Of a DNA stretch of 64,000 nucleotides, positions 19,399 to 28,809 are shown piece after piece. The notes below the pieces were generated by a model. It ran no database searches. It saw only the letters and a program-made list of their open reading frames with translations, and was not told where the DNA came from. Every line of letters begins with the position of its first letter. The stretch's first letter is position 1. The stretch is from positions 62,001 through 126,000 of the forward strand of contig CAVWQC010000007.1 in assembly GCA_963757065.1 (NCBI GenBank), in the 5' to 3' direction. Made by a program: the position numbers and the translations under genes. The stretch comes from PNON01 sp963757065 (lineage in GTDB: Bacteria; Chloroflexota; Anaerolineae; Anaerolineales; Anaerolineaceae).

Positions 19399-19722
19399 CT
19401 AGTAGCGGTTATTTCCGCCACTGCGTCCGCGATTATTATTTCCATAGGATGACCGTCCGCCGCCAGAGCGTTCTTCACGGGGTTTGGCAGTGTTGACTGT
19501 CAAAGGACGACCACCGACCTCTTTGCCGTTGAACATGGTGATTGCTTTTGCAGCATCTGCCTGGCTGGCCATGGTGATAAACATGAAACCCTTCGGATTT
19601 CCGGTATCACGGTCTTTGATCACGTCGACGGTTACTACGGTACCTGCTTCAGCAAACATCGTCTGCAGCTGTTCCCCGGTTGTGTCATAATTCAAGTTAC
19701 CAACATATAATTTTACTTCCAT
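19399..19722 (-). CDS. Single-RRM RNA-binding protein, cold-shock type
   Basis: A 107-aa protein with one RRM: RNP2 LYVGNL (residues 4-9), RNP1 KGFMFITM (near 43-50), then a Gly/Arg/Asn/Ser-rich tail. This is the bacterial Rbp type known from cyanobacteria and others, which binds mRNA and is often cold-induced. The start at 19722, with GAGGAAAAG before it, matches the family better than longer options. It has its own terminator, and an inverted repeat frames its -10 box. Confidence 0.9.
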   Translation of the reverse strand: MEVKLYVGNLNYDTTGEQLQTMFAEAGTVVTVDVIKDRDTGNPKGFMFITMASQADAAKAITMFNGKEVGGRPLTVNTAKPREERSGGGRSSYGNNNRGRSGGNNRY

Positions 19723-19766
19723 CTTTTCCTCTACTTTCGTTAGCGCAGACATGGGGTTAAAACACA

Positions 19767-19798
19767 TGCCGCCATCATTATAAATAAGGACGGCGGCA
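19767..19798 (-). promoter_or_regulatory. -10 box inside an inverted repeat, upstream of RRM gene
   Basis: TGCCGCC (19767-19773) and GGCGGCA (19792-19798) enclose a minus-strand TATAAT (19782-19777). The -35 is poor (TACTAT). The leader to the ATG would be about 50 nt. The arrangement suggests either an operator or a 5' RNA hairpin. Confidence 0.45.
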
Positions 19799-19905
19799 AA
19801 TAGTAATCGCTATTCTGCTTATAAGATACTATCACTATACCACAGAACCTGATTCAATGCTTGTAATCAGGTTGGACACCCGGATTATTGATCACTTTTT
19901 CGAAT

Positions 19906-20992
19906 TTAAGGTAAATTGCTGAAGGTTACAGGAACACCAAGAAACCTGCCATACTTTTGCCCCGCATCAAGAACGGCCTCGTTTTCCGTGAATGGATAAT
20001 TTCCTGAAGAGGTTGGTCTGGATCTCAACCGAATGCTTACCCAACTCCCGCCTCCATGTTCCCACGATCAGCCCATCGATCACAATGATGAAGTGCAAGG
20101 CATTTCCCAATTGCCTCAATTTTTTACTGACCGATTTATCTCCGTAGGCGCTATAGTCTTTATACCCGGAGATGTATTCATCAAAGACTGACAACAAAAA
20201 GACGGATGGAGATGCGTTAATTGGTGGACTGTGAGGTTCGGCAAACCAATATTCCTGCCCATCCACATCTACTTTTTCAAATTGGCCTTTGACAGATTCC
20301 AGTCCGCGCCCGGCTTCAGCTTTGGTTAACCCGGACCATTTTGCAAAGTCAGCCACACTTGCAGGACCCCGACTCATGAAGTAGCGCCTTGATAGTTCAG
20401 CCAATGCCTCATCCTGCCCCAGGGGTGATGTTTTGGGAACACGATCATCCATCAGGGCATAGGTGAACTGTTTACCCCGCCGGGCGCCGCTGCAGATCAC
20501 ACCGTTCAATTCGGCGGACATGACGATATATGTCAGGAATTGCCCTTTTTTCATCTGGATGCCAGCATTTTCGAGCACCACCCCCAGTTCGTCCCGGGTG
20601 AATTGATGGCCGCCCTGCAATGCATTGGCTATCACATCCTGGCTTTTCTTAAGAATTGCTTCATCCAATCCCTCCCGGCGATACATAAAAGCATTGAGCT
20701 TATTCACCCGGGGACCGGTGAGAGCCAACAGCCAGCGGATATCCGACGGTAGAACAAAATGCCATGTCGGCCGCAACAGGTGGGTGCGCAGAATGGATCC
20801 ATTTGTAAATGCGTTCTCAATATCAGCATCAACCGCGTTGTCCAGCCGTAACCCCAAAGCCCACTTCGCAGCGGCATATTCCTGTGACTGGACCGCCACC
20901 AGCCAATTAACCACATCGCACGGATCACTGAACAGATCCGTGCTGATATGCTGGTTGATCAACCGTAATTTGGAAAAATCAGACTTGTTCAA
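19906..20992 (-). CDS. Winged-helix DNA-binding domain protein, PF06224 type (one frameshift)
   Basis: About 361 aa joined. The segments QEYAAAKWALGLRL, LRTHLLRPTWHFVLPSDI, and later SRGPASVADFAKWSGLTKAEA and LLSVFDEYISGYKD mark the HTH_42 family, related to the YcaQ/AlkX DNA glycosylase group but usually of unproven activity. An extra base at 19981 breaks the frame near the C-terminus; removing it replaces the apparent end with GKEAVLDAGQKYGRFLG and moves the stop to 19906-19908. Not obviously linked to its neighbours. Confidence 0.82.
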
Positions 20993-21015
20993 AGTAGTTT
21001 ATGTATTGTCAGGTT

Positions 21016-21445
21016 TTACCGCCAGGCACCCAGGATTGCCCCGAATAGTAAGAAGTTCACCAAGTGATTGCCGACTTCGATCGCCCAGACCTTGAACCCG
21101 TGAGCGGCAAAAAGCTTATTGACCAGGTACGTGGGTGCTATAAAACCTAGCCAGATCAGGAAACCGGTCGTCAGGCCGGATACCAGTGTCGCGCCGCCCG
21201 ATAATTTCCCCATGGCGGTCACGGCGAGGGACATGAATATCGCCTGAACCAGTGAGGAAAGCACGGTTAATGTCCACATGACAGCCATGGAACCTTTCCC
21301 GCCCGGCATGGCATCCCCGGTCTTGCCTATTCCATCCCACCAGATGGGGAAAAACGTTTTCGGGTTGTACCATAAGTGACCCGCTGATCATACTCACCAC
21401 CACACAGACGATTACTGCCAGCCAATTAATCGAACCCAGATCCAT
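21016..21445 (-). CDS. DUF1761 membrane protein (one frameshift)
   Basis: About 142 aa joined, with four hydrophobic segments. The first is NWLAVIVCVVVSMISGSLW, followed by the family motif WYNPKTFF...W (seen only after correcting an extra base near 21374). Then come TVLSSLVQAIFMSL, TGFLIWLGFIAPTYL and a final helix. AGGAGGA lies 6 bases before the ATG at 21445. DUF1761 proteins have no known function. Confidence 0.8.
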
Positions 21446-21482
21446 TCTTTCCTCCTTATGGATCAACGAGGACTAAATATAA

Positions 21483-21959
21483 TCATTTGTTGTCATATGC
21501 TGCTTGCAATTTAGCCATATCCAGCTTGACCATTTGAAGCATAGCCTGCATGACCCTATTGGCTTTTACCGGATCTTTGTCTGACATCAGCTTACCCAGG
21601 AGAGTGGGCACTATTTGCCAGGCCAACCCGAACTTATCCAACAGCCAGCCGCATTGTTGCACTTCTCCACCGGCAGAGAGCTTATCCCATAGGTGATCCA
21701 CTTCTGCCTGGGTTTCACAATTCACCAGGAAGGAGATCGCCTGCGAAAACTTATATTCCGGACCGCCATTCAACGCGATGAAAGTCATCCCTTCAATTTC
21801 AAATTCCATCGTCATGACCTTGCCTTTTTCCCCATGCGGATTGTCGCCGAAGCGGGCAACGTTGGTCACTTTGGAATTCTTGAATATGGATGTGTAAAAA
21901 TTGACTGCTTCTTCTGCATTGCCATCAAACCAGAGGAAAGGTGTAATTTTTTGAATCAT
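21483..21959 (-). CDS. PhnB-like VOC-fold protein
   Basis: A 158-aa member of the vicinal oxygen chelate fold, of the kind annotated PhnB or 3-demethylubiquinone methyltransferase-like. Start MIQKITPFLWFDGNAEEAVNFY, then VTNVARFGDNPHGEKG, FIALNGGPEYKFSQAISFLV and a C-terminal PTLLGKLMSDKDPVKANRVM, all typical. No catalytic role is proven for this branch. Close to but separate from the DUF1761 gene. Confidence 0.85.
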   Translation of the reverse strand: MIQKITPFLWFDGNAEEAVNFYTSIFKNSKVTNVARFGDNPHGEKGKVMTMEFEIEGMTFIALNGGPEYKFSQAISFLVNCETQAEVDHLWDKLSAGGEVQQCGWLLDKFGLAWQIVPTLLGKLMSDKDPVKANRVMQAMLQMVKLDMAKLQAAYDNK

Positions 21960-22148
21960 ATTGCCTCCATCTTTAAGTGTGAATAAACAAATAATAAGTT
22001 TGTCTTTTATGATTTTAAAGGGTCAAATTACCGGATGATAGAGTTGTATAACCTATTCTGTAAAAAACCGCAGATAGTCACAACTGTCAACAACAATTAC
22101 TTTATGTTCTGCACTTCCTGGCATAGGATGATTTGTATGTCCTTGCAT

Positions 22149-22182
22149 AAAAAAAGCATCCTTCCAAAATGAAGGATGCTTA
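22149..22182 (-). terminator. Terminator downstream of rhomboid gene
   Basis: AAGCATCCTTC and GAAGGATGCTT form an 11-bp stem with a 6-nt loop; on the minus strand seven T follow (22155-22149). It lies 90 bp after the rhomboid stop. The rest of the 310-bp gap holds nothing I can identify. Confidence 0.8.
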
Positions 22183-22271
22183 TCAGTTTTCATTTTTAAC
22201 AGACTTTAACCAATAGAAAGGGAAATTACCAAAAATTGAGTTTTAGATTAGCATAGTGACTACATGCTGCT

Positions 22272-22922
22272 TCAACCTCTCAACTGTGGCTGACTTCTCC
22301 CACGCAGCAGAAAGGTCAACGCAAACCCGGCTACGAATCCGCCAATGTGCGCCATGTAAGCGACACCACCGGTCTGTCCCGCTCCGGCAATGGAGCCAAA
22401 TCCGCTGAATAACTGCAGAACGATCCATAACCCGATGACGATCAACGCTGACACCTGGATCACCCGTTGACCCTGTAATACTTTTACTTTTCCCTGCGGG
22501 AAAAGCAGAATATAAGCACCAAGGACTCCAGCTATTGCACCGGATGCCCCCAAATTCGGGATATCTGACCCGACACTGAATGCCAACTGGGCAAAGGTGG
22601 CTGCGAGACCACATATTATGTAAAAGATAATAAACTTGAGGTGGCCAAAACGGTCTTCCACGTTGTCGCCGAAGATCCACAAGTAGAGCATGTTGCCACC
22701 CAGGTGAAGCCACCCGGCATGCATGAACATCGAGGAGAATAACGTTATAAAATCACCGGCTGGATTGGACAGGAAACGTTTGGGCACGAAAGCCCATTTC
22801 ATAATAAACGCATCACCGCCAGTCAGTTCTACAATGAAAATTAGAACATTCAACGCGATTAATGCGTAGGTAACCAGGGGAACAGTTCTGCGGGAGCTGT
22901 CATCATCACCAATTGGGAACAT
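22272..22922 (-). CDS. Rhomboid-family intramembrane serine protease
   Basis: A 216-aa, six-helix membrane protease that cuts transmembrane segments. Visible are the first-loop and helix-2 motif HLGGNMLYLWIFGDNVED, the catalytic serine in GASGAIAG and the catalytic histidine in AHIGGFVAGF. Length and motif spacing are normal and complete. Transcribed 30 bp after a lipoprotein with one C-terminal membrane helix and a basic tail, which is a plausible substrate. Confidence 0.92.
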   Translation of the reverse strand: MFPIGDDDSSRRTVPLVTYALIALNVLIFIVELTGGDAFIMKWAFVPKRFLSNPAGDFITLFSSMFMHAGWLHLGGNMLYLWIFGDNVEDRFGHLKFIIFYIICGLAATFAQLAFSVGSDIPNLGASGAIAGVLGAYILLFPQGKVKVLQGQRVIQVSALIVIGLWIVLQLFSGFGSIAGAGQTGGVAYMAHIGGFVAGFALTFLLRGRSQPQLRG

Positions 22923-22952
22923 AAAAATCCTCTCCTTCAGGGTAGGTCAGGG

Positions 22953-23366
22953 TTAGTGGCGCCTTCGACCGGCAGTGATACCAAGGATGAGAAACACAAT
23001 TGCCACACCGATGAGGAAACCAAGGTTATACTGGCTTCCGTCGTTATATACTTCATACATCTGCACGTTAGGATTGATAAATGACATGACCAGGGTGACC
23101 GGGGAGATGATCCCATGCCAAACGCCAATGAGGGCTCCGGCAACATGATTCTCCGAATCGGCAGTATTCACCAACGGATTCTGCCCCGGCGCATTGACTT
23201 CAATACTAAAACCCGGCACATTGATCTTGCCGGTGGGATCGGGTGTACCTGCCTGGGCAGCCGGAACAGGAGTATTGACTACCGCGATGGTATTGGGTGA
23301 ACATCCAACGATGAGGCCAAGCATTACGATCATAATAACAAAGGCGAATAATTTATTCTTCATCAC
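22953..23366 (-). CDS. Lipoprotein with C-terminal membrane helix
   Basis: About 137 aa. A lipobox (LGLIVGC, cysteine near residue 22) follows a hydrophobic signal. The middle is polar and Pro/Asn-rich, and residues 113-133 form a single hydrophobic helix ending in AGRRRH. A second weaker hydrophobic patch lies near GALIGVWHGIISPVTL. No family recognised. GGAGGAAG lies before the ATG. Upstream of and co-directional with the rhomboid gene. Confidence 0.7.
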   Translation of the reverse strand: MMKNKLFAFVIMIVMLGLIVGCSPNTIAVVNTPVPAAQAGTPDPTGKINVPGFSIEVNAPGQNPLVNTADSENHVAGALIGVWHGIISPVTLVMSFINPNVQMYEVYNDGSQYNLGFLIGVAIVFLILGITAGRRRH

Positions 23367-23581
23367 TTCCTCCTAAATCGATTGAATGGAACTTATATAT
23401 TATTGACTCACTTACGGGACAGGTCTGGTGAACAAACAAGCTCCATAAATAAAAGAACTGAGACGAACTTCAGCTACATTACCATCCTATGGGAAAAGGG
23501 CTATCGATGTCCCTAATTTTTTATCTAAAATACCTATATTTTTTGGTATATTTACAAAATATTATCTTCCAGCCAATCAAA

Positions 23582-23608
23582 AACCGCTTTCCAACTGGAA
23601 AGCGGTTA
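23582..23608 (-). terminator. Terminator after the 24.1 kb membrane-protein gene
   Basis: AACCGCTTTCC pairs with GGAAAGCGGTT around AACT; the A-run on its left gives a T-run on the minus strand. It lies 30 bp after the stop at 23639. Confidence 0.7.
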
Positions 23609-23638
23609 ATGTTCTTCCATAAAACAATACGACAAATC

Positions 23639-24184
23639 CTAAGGTTGGATATATTTGATAGCCAGACTGGTGAGCCAGAGGCCAAATGGCACAAATACCA
23701 GGCCGATGAAAATCAGCGCCAGGCCAAGAGCGCGCATGGTGGAAACAATCCGGTTATGTGTAATCCAAGCCCAGACCACGATCACCGCCGGGGTCAGATA
23801 AAAGGTCAGTGGTGTTACCCAAAGCATAATATAACGAAATGGATCAATGTTATGCGGCAGGCGATCGCTTTCACGGAAAAGCATGATCAGATCCGCCTGG
23901 GGCAGCATCAGAATGAATGCAGAAGTCACAGAAAATACGACTCGGCGTATTGTGCTCCATTTTTCAGCCCTTTTCCGGAAGATACGCAAAAAAACAGCGA
24001 GCAAACATACCAAAAAGAAAGCCCAAACCGGCCCCATGTAGGTGAACATGTAATTGTCGGTGTTCAAAGAAAATTGGGTGACAAGCCACGGTTTAGCAAA
24101 CAGCAGTGCAATTCCTAACACCCAGATGATGACTGTTATCCACCTGCCTACACTGGATCTGGGCGATTCTTTCATTGAGACCAT
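23639..24184 (-). CDS. Multi-pass membrane protein of unknown function
   Basis: A 181-aa protein with about five hydrophobic segments (near residues 14-32, 47-67, 84-100, 119-140, 150-172). Polar parts include FRKRAEKWSTIRR and LFRESDRLPHN. GGGAGG precedes the ATG at 24184, spacing 5. I do not recognise the family. Monocistronic, with its own terminator. Confidence 0.62.
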   Translation of the reverse strand: MVSMKESPRSSVGRWITVIIWVLGIALLFAKPWLVTQFSLNTDNYMFTYMGPVWAFFLVCLLAVFLRIFRKRAEKWSTIRRVVFSVTSAFILMLPQADLIMLFRESDRLPHNIDPFRYIMLWVTPLTFYLTPAVIVVWAWITHNRIVSTMRALGLALIFIGLVFVPFGLWLTSLAIKYIQP

Positions 24185-24272
24185 ATTTTCCTCCCGAATG
24201 CTACAGACTCAACACATACCATTATACAATCAACGGAAAGGTTTTTATCGGGAGGAAGCGTACTTTTTCAAA

Positions 24273-24467
24273 TCAGCCGCGAAAGATCCTTTTCCTGTTG
24301 GTGTACACCAACAGGATGAGACCGATGACGATGGTGATGGAGCCGTAAACTGACCACTGGCTCTGACCGGTCATCACACTTCCACCGATCACGTTGATGC
24401 CCTGTAAATACCAGACCCCGCCAACCAGGATCAACAATATGCTGAAAATGGTTGCTGCAATTTTCAT
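24273..24467 (-). CDS. Two-helix small membrane protein, 64 aa
   Basis: MKIAATIFSILLILVGGVWYLQGINV, then GGSVMTGQSQW and a second helix ending in YTNRKRIFRG. The helix-LQGINV-SxMTGQ-helix-basic-tail pattern is a widespread small orphan family. GGAGGAG immediately precedes the ATG at 24467. Function unknown. Confidence 0.7.
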   Translation of the reverse strand: MKIAATIFSILLILVGGVWYLQGINVIGGSVMTGQSQWSVYGSITIVIGLILLVYTNRKRIFRG

Positions 24468-24652
24468 ACTCCTCCAATGCATTACATACCGGTGGACGTA
24501 ATGCTTCCCATGCACCGGTTCCGCATCATACTGCATCCTTACATTAATATTATCAACAGACAGGGCATTAATACCAAATTATTAACCGGTATTCCTTATA
24601 CACTGCACCATAATCAGAAACCAGTTGCTTACCTTAAGGAGTTAGCTGATGG

Positions 24653-25247
24653 TTACTGTGATGACTTCAGTGACTGCTCTTTAATTTTGTGGAATGCAAA
24701 AGGAGGTTGACCTGAGTCAATCAGGGTTTTGATCTGCGCTGCGCACTCTTCTGTGGTGAACCTGGATGTATCGACTTCGAGGTCATAGATCCCGTGGATA
24801 TGCACCAGGTGGTACTGCAGCCTGGCCTGCCCGAGTGTGCGGTTCTTGCGCAGCTTTTCGCGGTTTTCCAACACCTCCAATGGACAGCGCACGCCGATAA
24901 AATAAGCCGGAAGCTCGTAAAGACGGCTGGAGATATCGCGCAGCCAGGCCGATTCGACCAGGACATGGTCGGCGATCACGTTGCTGCCGGTGCGGGATAA
25001 GGACTTCGATGGCCTGGTGCATGCCTGCCACCAGCGTATGCCCGGCTGCCCCGGCGTGGTCAGCCAGCCCGAGGACATCGTCCCACAGGGGACGCTCCAG
25101 GTAGCGCGGCGGCATCATCCAGATGAACTTGTCGATCCCGGCTTCGAGGTATGGTTCGTCCAGGATGTTCTGCAATACCCTGACGATGCAGGTCTTGCCG
25201 GAACTGGAAGTTCCATTCAGGATGATGATCTTTCCCGGGTTAACCAT
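24653..25247 (-). CDS. Chloramphenicol phosphotransferase-like kinase (one frameshift)
   Basis: About 197 aa joined, typical for the CPT family, which phosphorylates the 3-hydroxyl of chloramphenicol in Streptomyces but is probably broader. The P-loop GTSSSGKT starts the protein; the middle has VIADHVLVE and RDISSRLYELPAYFIGVRCPLEVLENRE (lid and binding region). An extra T near 24998 breaks the frame between HQAIEVL and SRTGSNVIADH. GC-richer than its neighbours. Whether it acts on an antibiotic or a small metabolite cannot be told. Confidence 0.85.
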
Positions 25248-25271
25248 AGAGTCACCTAGATAACATCACCA

Positions 25272-25298
25272 AAAATTTAGAAATTCGGCGAGGGTAAA
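25272..25298. repeat. Short shared sequence, copy 1
   Basis: AGAAATTCGGCGAGGGT occurs here and again at about 26512-26528, both between genes. See the finding on this pair. The rest of the 288-bp gap (25248-25534) shows nothing recognisable. Confidence 0.45.
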
Positions 25299-25534
25299 CA
25301 TGAAAGATGTGTTCGTTCCAGATCTGAGATACCTGGTTACCTCACCTGTGGACAGATTTTCCTGTATATACATCTAGTATAACCATGAATATTTATGAGT
25401 TCATTTTTGTTGATGGGTTTCAAAAAAGCGGGAAGAATTATAAAACCAACATTATTATGGCAATCAAGACGGTAAGATATATTTCTAACCAAGTGCAGGC
25501 GTAAAATATCCGAATTGCATTTTATAAACTGGTT

Positions 25535-26275
25535 TTATAAAGTGTTTGTCATTGCAAGAATAAAACTTACTCCGGTTACGACATCGATCAAATTCACCAA
25601 AACGTGGACAATGACACTAATAAACAAATTTCGGCGCCGGACAGCATAAACCAAAGGCAGCATCCCCAGCGTTCGCGTGATGAACATCCATGGAGTAAAT
25701 ACATGATAGATAGCGAACAAAAAACTGCTTAAAAGCGGCGCCCACTTCCCCGCATAATTCATGCGGGGCAATAAAAACCCGCGGAAGTAAAACTCCTCAA
25801 CAATTGGTCCTATGAATGCACCAAAAATCGCCACCATTGTGTATGTGATTATGAGGTTTACTTTTGAAAAGCCCTCCTGGAGCCCACTCTCCATGGCTGG
25901 TAACCAGAAAAAAAAGGAATTCTGAAGAAATACATCTATGGGTTTCATTACTGTAAAAATAATCCCAACAATTATAAAAAGTACAGGAACCCAGACGAAA
26001 TATTGCCATCCAGGAATCGGAGACCGGTACATCACGATTCCCTGAAGAGAAAACCGGCCATTCTTTTTCTTTCCAATATATAGCAAATATCCCAGCTCAA
26101 CCGGAACAAGGATCAAAACAAATGAAGTCATTAATGCCATTATTGAAGGAAAGCCCATCTGGTGAAGAGGTATAACCAATAAGAAGTAACATAAGCCGAT
26201 CAAAATCCCTGGAAGAAGGTGCAGCAGTAATGATTTACCAACAGAATGCTGATCGATATTGGGGTCTTGGTTCAT
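25535..26275 (-). CDS. CPBP-family intramembrane protease
   Basis: A 246-aa membrane protein with seven to eight helices. The CPBP (Abi/CAAX protease) motif EEFYFRG lies near residues 165-171 and the second motif FAIYHVFTPW further on; both carry the expected Glu and His. Such proteins process prenylated or bacteriocin-like peptides, or act in membrane stress. ATG 26275 is chosen because GGAGG lies 10 bases before it; a TTG 18 bases upstream is less likely. Confidence 0.85.
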   Translation of the reverse strand: MNQDPNIDQHSVGKSLLLHLLPGILIGLCYFLLVIPLHQMGFPSIMALMTSFVLILVPVELGYLLYIGKKKNGRFSLQGIVMYRSPIPGWQYFVWVPVLFIIVGIIFTVMKPIDVFLQNSFFFWLPAMESGLQEGFSKVNLIITYTMVAIFGAFIGPIVEEFYFRGFLLPRMNYAGKWAPLLSSFLFAIYHVFTPWMFITRTLGMLPLVYAVRRRNLFISVIVHVLVNLIDVVTGVSFILAMTNTL

Positions 26276-26671
26276 TGACGGGATATCCTCCAAATTAGTA
26301 TTTTGTTATCATCCAAAATTTTACCCGAGAAATTTAAAATCGAATAAATGATTAATGAATGAATTTGCTTATATTCGTGTAAATAATTGTCATTCAGCAA
26401 ATAACTCTATTCCCTTGGATCATTCGCTCCAATGGGAAAAGAATTCATAATTCTATTGTGTTGTTCCGGGACGTTATGCTTTACAGAAGCAGGAAGTGTC
26501 ACAACAAATTAAGAAATTCGGCGAGGGTTAGCAGGCTGGATGCATGCAGGTTGTAAAATTGAAAGGATTCTATTCCTCCAAAATATAAAAAAATTGATGT
26601 GTTTCGCAAAAACACATCAACCCATCCTAACTCTAGTATATACTAAGCTTATCATCTTCCAAGGAGCAGAT
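26276..26671. other. Gene-free stretch
   Basis: About 390 bp between divergent genes. It holds the second copy of the 17-nt shared sequence (near 26512-26528) and, just before 26672, the AAGGAG ribosome site of the nitroreductase. No other structure seen. Confidence 0.5.
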
Positions 26672-27442
26672 ATGGAAAACCCCGTCATTACCAGAATGTT
26701 GAACCGTAAATCCGTGCGCAAATATACCAAACAGCAGCCCGGCGAGGATGTGATCGAAGCCGTGGTGCGGGCAGGTCAGCAGGCGCCTTTCGCTTCACAA
26801 ATGTACAGCTTTTTGCTCAACCGGAAAAAACGCAACCCGTTTGGTGCGCCGCTGCTGTTCACCATCTGCGTGGATATGCACAAGCTGGAGTTGATCATGG
26901 CCCGCCGCGGCTGGATGACGGTCTCCAGCAACCTGGACCTGCTGTTTCTGGGGATCCAGGATGCGGCTTATGCGGCCGAGAACATGGTGAACGCCGCTGA
27001 AAGCCTGGGGATGGGAAGCTGCTTTTTGGGGATGACCCCTTACAATGCCACCAGAATACAGAAAGCCTATCACCTGCCGCAGCGGGTCTTTCCGCTGGTG
27101 GAGCTGACGATGGGCTATCCGGCGGAGGATAATCCGCCCCGCCCGCGCTACCCGTTGGAATACACGCTCTTCGAAGACCGCTACCCCGAGATGACCGACG
27201 AGATGGTGACCCGCGCCATGCAGTCCATGGACGAAGGTTACCTGTCACAGGGATATTACATCAAGCAGAAAGCCAAGATCGACATCGAGGTCGAGGGAAA
27301 GGATGAAACCTTCTCTTATAAGGAGTACTCCTGGACGGAGCACATCTCGCGCAAGTGGGGGCAATGGCTGAGCGACCCGGCAGAACTGCTGGACCAGTTG
27401 AAAGCGTGCGGGTTTGAGATCGAGGTACCGGAGAAAAAGTAG
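26672..27442 (+). CDS. Nitroreductase-family FMN oxidoreductase
   Basis: A 256-aa flavoprotein, probably NAD(P)H-dependent. MLNRKSVRKYTKQQPG is the usual FMN-phosphate binding start (R-S-x-R), followed by AGQQAPFASQ, then AAENMVNAAESLGMGSCFLG and the C-terminal VELTMGYPAEDNPPRPRYP. This layout fits the NfsA/FRP-type branch with a C-terminal extension. The start at 26672 has AAGGAG at a good distance; the longer frame upstream has no homology. GC-rich relative to the flanks. Confidence 0.88.
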   Translation: MENPVITRMLNRKSVRKYTKQQPGEDVIEAVVRAGQQAPFASQMYSFLLNRKKRNPFGAPLLFTICVDMHKLELIMARRGWMTVSSNLDLLFLGIQDAAYAAENMVNAAESLGMGSCFLGMTPYNATRIQKAYHLPQRVFPLVELTMGYPAEDNPPRPRYPLEYTLFEDRYPEMTDEMVTRAMQSMDEGYLSQGYYIKQKAKIDIEVEGKDETFSYKEYSWTEHISRKWGQWLSDPAELLDQLKACGFEIEVPEKK

Positions 27443-27453
27443 AAAGAGGGTTG

Positions 27454-28011
27454 TTAATACAAAGGCTCGTAATCCAGTAAAACGATCCCGTTCTTGAATA
27501 CCCTGGATGCGGTCAGCTTCAGGTTTAACTTACCTTTCAATCCCTGGAAGATAGGCGTTCCGCTTCCCAGTACCACCGGATCGATCATGATCTGAAGCGA
27601 GTCGAGCAGCCCATGTTCGGCGAACTGGGTGACAATGCTGCCGCTGCCCAGGATGGTCATATTAATGGAAAAGTCCTGTTTTAACCTGCGGATCTCTTCA
27701 AAAATATTGTCCTTGATCAGTCGGGTATTGTTCCAATCGGCACTTTGCAGCGTCCGCGAGAAGACGATCTTTTCGGATCTGTTCATCCCCTCAGCTAGTG
27801 CCGGAGAATTCTTGAGCGCTTCCGGTGTCGGCCAGAAGCCGGCCATCATCTGGTAGGTGATGCGTCCAAAGAGCAGGGTATTGCCGGACTGAGCATTTTC
27901 GGCGGCATATTCATTTTCTTCTTCGGCATGCATGTGCCAGCTGATGTTTCCCTTCGGGGATTCAAAATACCCGTTCAGGGTGGTGAATAAATATGCATTT
28001 AATTTTCCCAT
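27454..28011 (-). CDS. RibD-type dihydrofolate reductase-fold protein
   Basis: A 185-aa protein of the RibD C-terminal/DHFR-like fold. MGKLNAYLFTTLNGYFESPKGN, then NTLLFGRITYQMMAGFWP, KIVFSRTLQSADWNNTRLI, ILGSGSIVTQFAEHGLLD and the typical end PVVLGSGTPIFQGL. It is probably an NADPH-dependent reductase of unknown substrate. A second family member lies at 58638. ATG 28011 is preferred; longer versions lack homology. Confidence 0.85.
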   Translation of the reverse strand: MGKLNAYLFTTLNGYFESPKGNISWHMHAEEENEYAAENAQSGNTLLFGRITYQMMAGFWPTPEALKNSPALAEGMNRSEKIVFSRTLQSADWNNTRLIKDNIFEEIRRLKQDFSINMTILGSGSIVTQFAEHGLLDSLQIMIDPVVLGSGTPIFQGLKGKLNLKLTASRVFKNGIVLLDYEPLY

Positions 28012-28213
28012 CGTGTCTCCATTAAATATTAAGCTTACAACCGCGTGAGATGCGATGCGAATGGTTGTGGAATGTGAATGGAAATCGATTCCCCGCGCGC
28101 AGGCGCGTGCAGGTTTGAGATCGAGGAGAAATAGGTATTGTTTACAGGATTTTTTCGGGAGATGGGTTGCTCTACAGAAACCCATGAATTCTACAATTTA
28201 ACTCTGGTGAAGA

Positions 28214-28771
28214 TCACTTTGCCTTCAGCAGCTTCCACATCACCCTTATCGACCCATATAGAAGCAGTATTAAGCTGCAGCCCATCAGGATCCATTTCAC
28301 AAAAGTAAAAACCGGCGCAAGCGTAGAAATGATCGGTGTGGGGCTTGGAAACCGTGCCATAACAATCGAGGTGGAAATATTCTCCAGGTAATCGAACAGG
28401 ACTCCGAAGATAGGGACAAGGTTTACCCGCTTCCACATGTTACCAACCAGATCCAGCCTGTGATACAACCAGCTAATAGCAGTGGTGAGGAAGGCCAGGT
28501 ATACCAGGGGCCAGATCAAGTCAAAGGTAAAGCGGGCTTTAATATATTCACTGCGCCCTGCCTGACCATAAGTTTCGGCAGTTTTATATAGATCGCCTGG
28601 GGTGTAGAAGAACGTCGTATCAGGCGATCCGGCAGTCCCACTATATAACCTTGCTTTTGAGGATTGAGCGGGTAGGACTATGATGGTGAAGGCTAAAAAG
28701 ATCACCAGGCAAGCCAGGGCTACCCTGCCATTCGTAATTCGGGTGATCCGATCAGACAATTTGATCAGCAT
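28214..28771 (-). CDS. Multi-pass membrane protein
   Basis: A 185-aa protein beginning MLIKLSDRITRITNG with four hydrophobic segments and a luminal loop (SGTAGSPDTTFFYTPGDLYKTAETYG) between the first two. The LVPIFGVLFDYLENISTSIVM segment resembles a family of four-helix proteins often near VOC proteins. GGAGG lies before the ATG. Function unknown. Confidence 0.65.
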   Translation of the reverse strand: MLIKLSDRITRITNGRVALACLVIFLAFTIIVLPAQSSKARLYSGTAGSPDTTFFYTPGDLYKTAETYGQAGRSEYIKARFTFDLIWPLVYLAFLTTAISWLYHRLDLVGNMWKRVNLVPIFGVLFDYLENISTSIVMARFPSPTPIISTLAPVFTFVKWILMGCSLILLLYGSIRVMWKLLKAK

Positions 28772-28809
28772 GGTCCTCCCCATCATTTATAACAGATATC
28801 AAAACAGGC

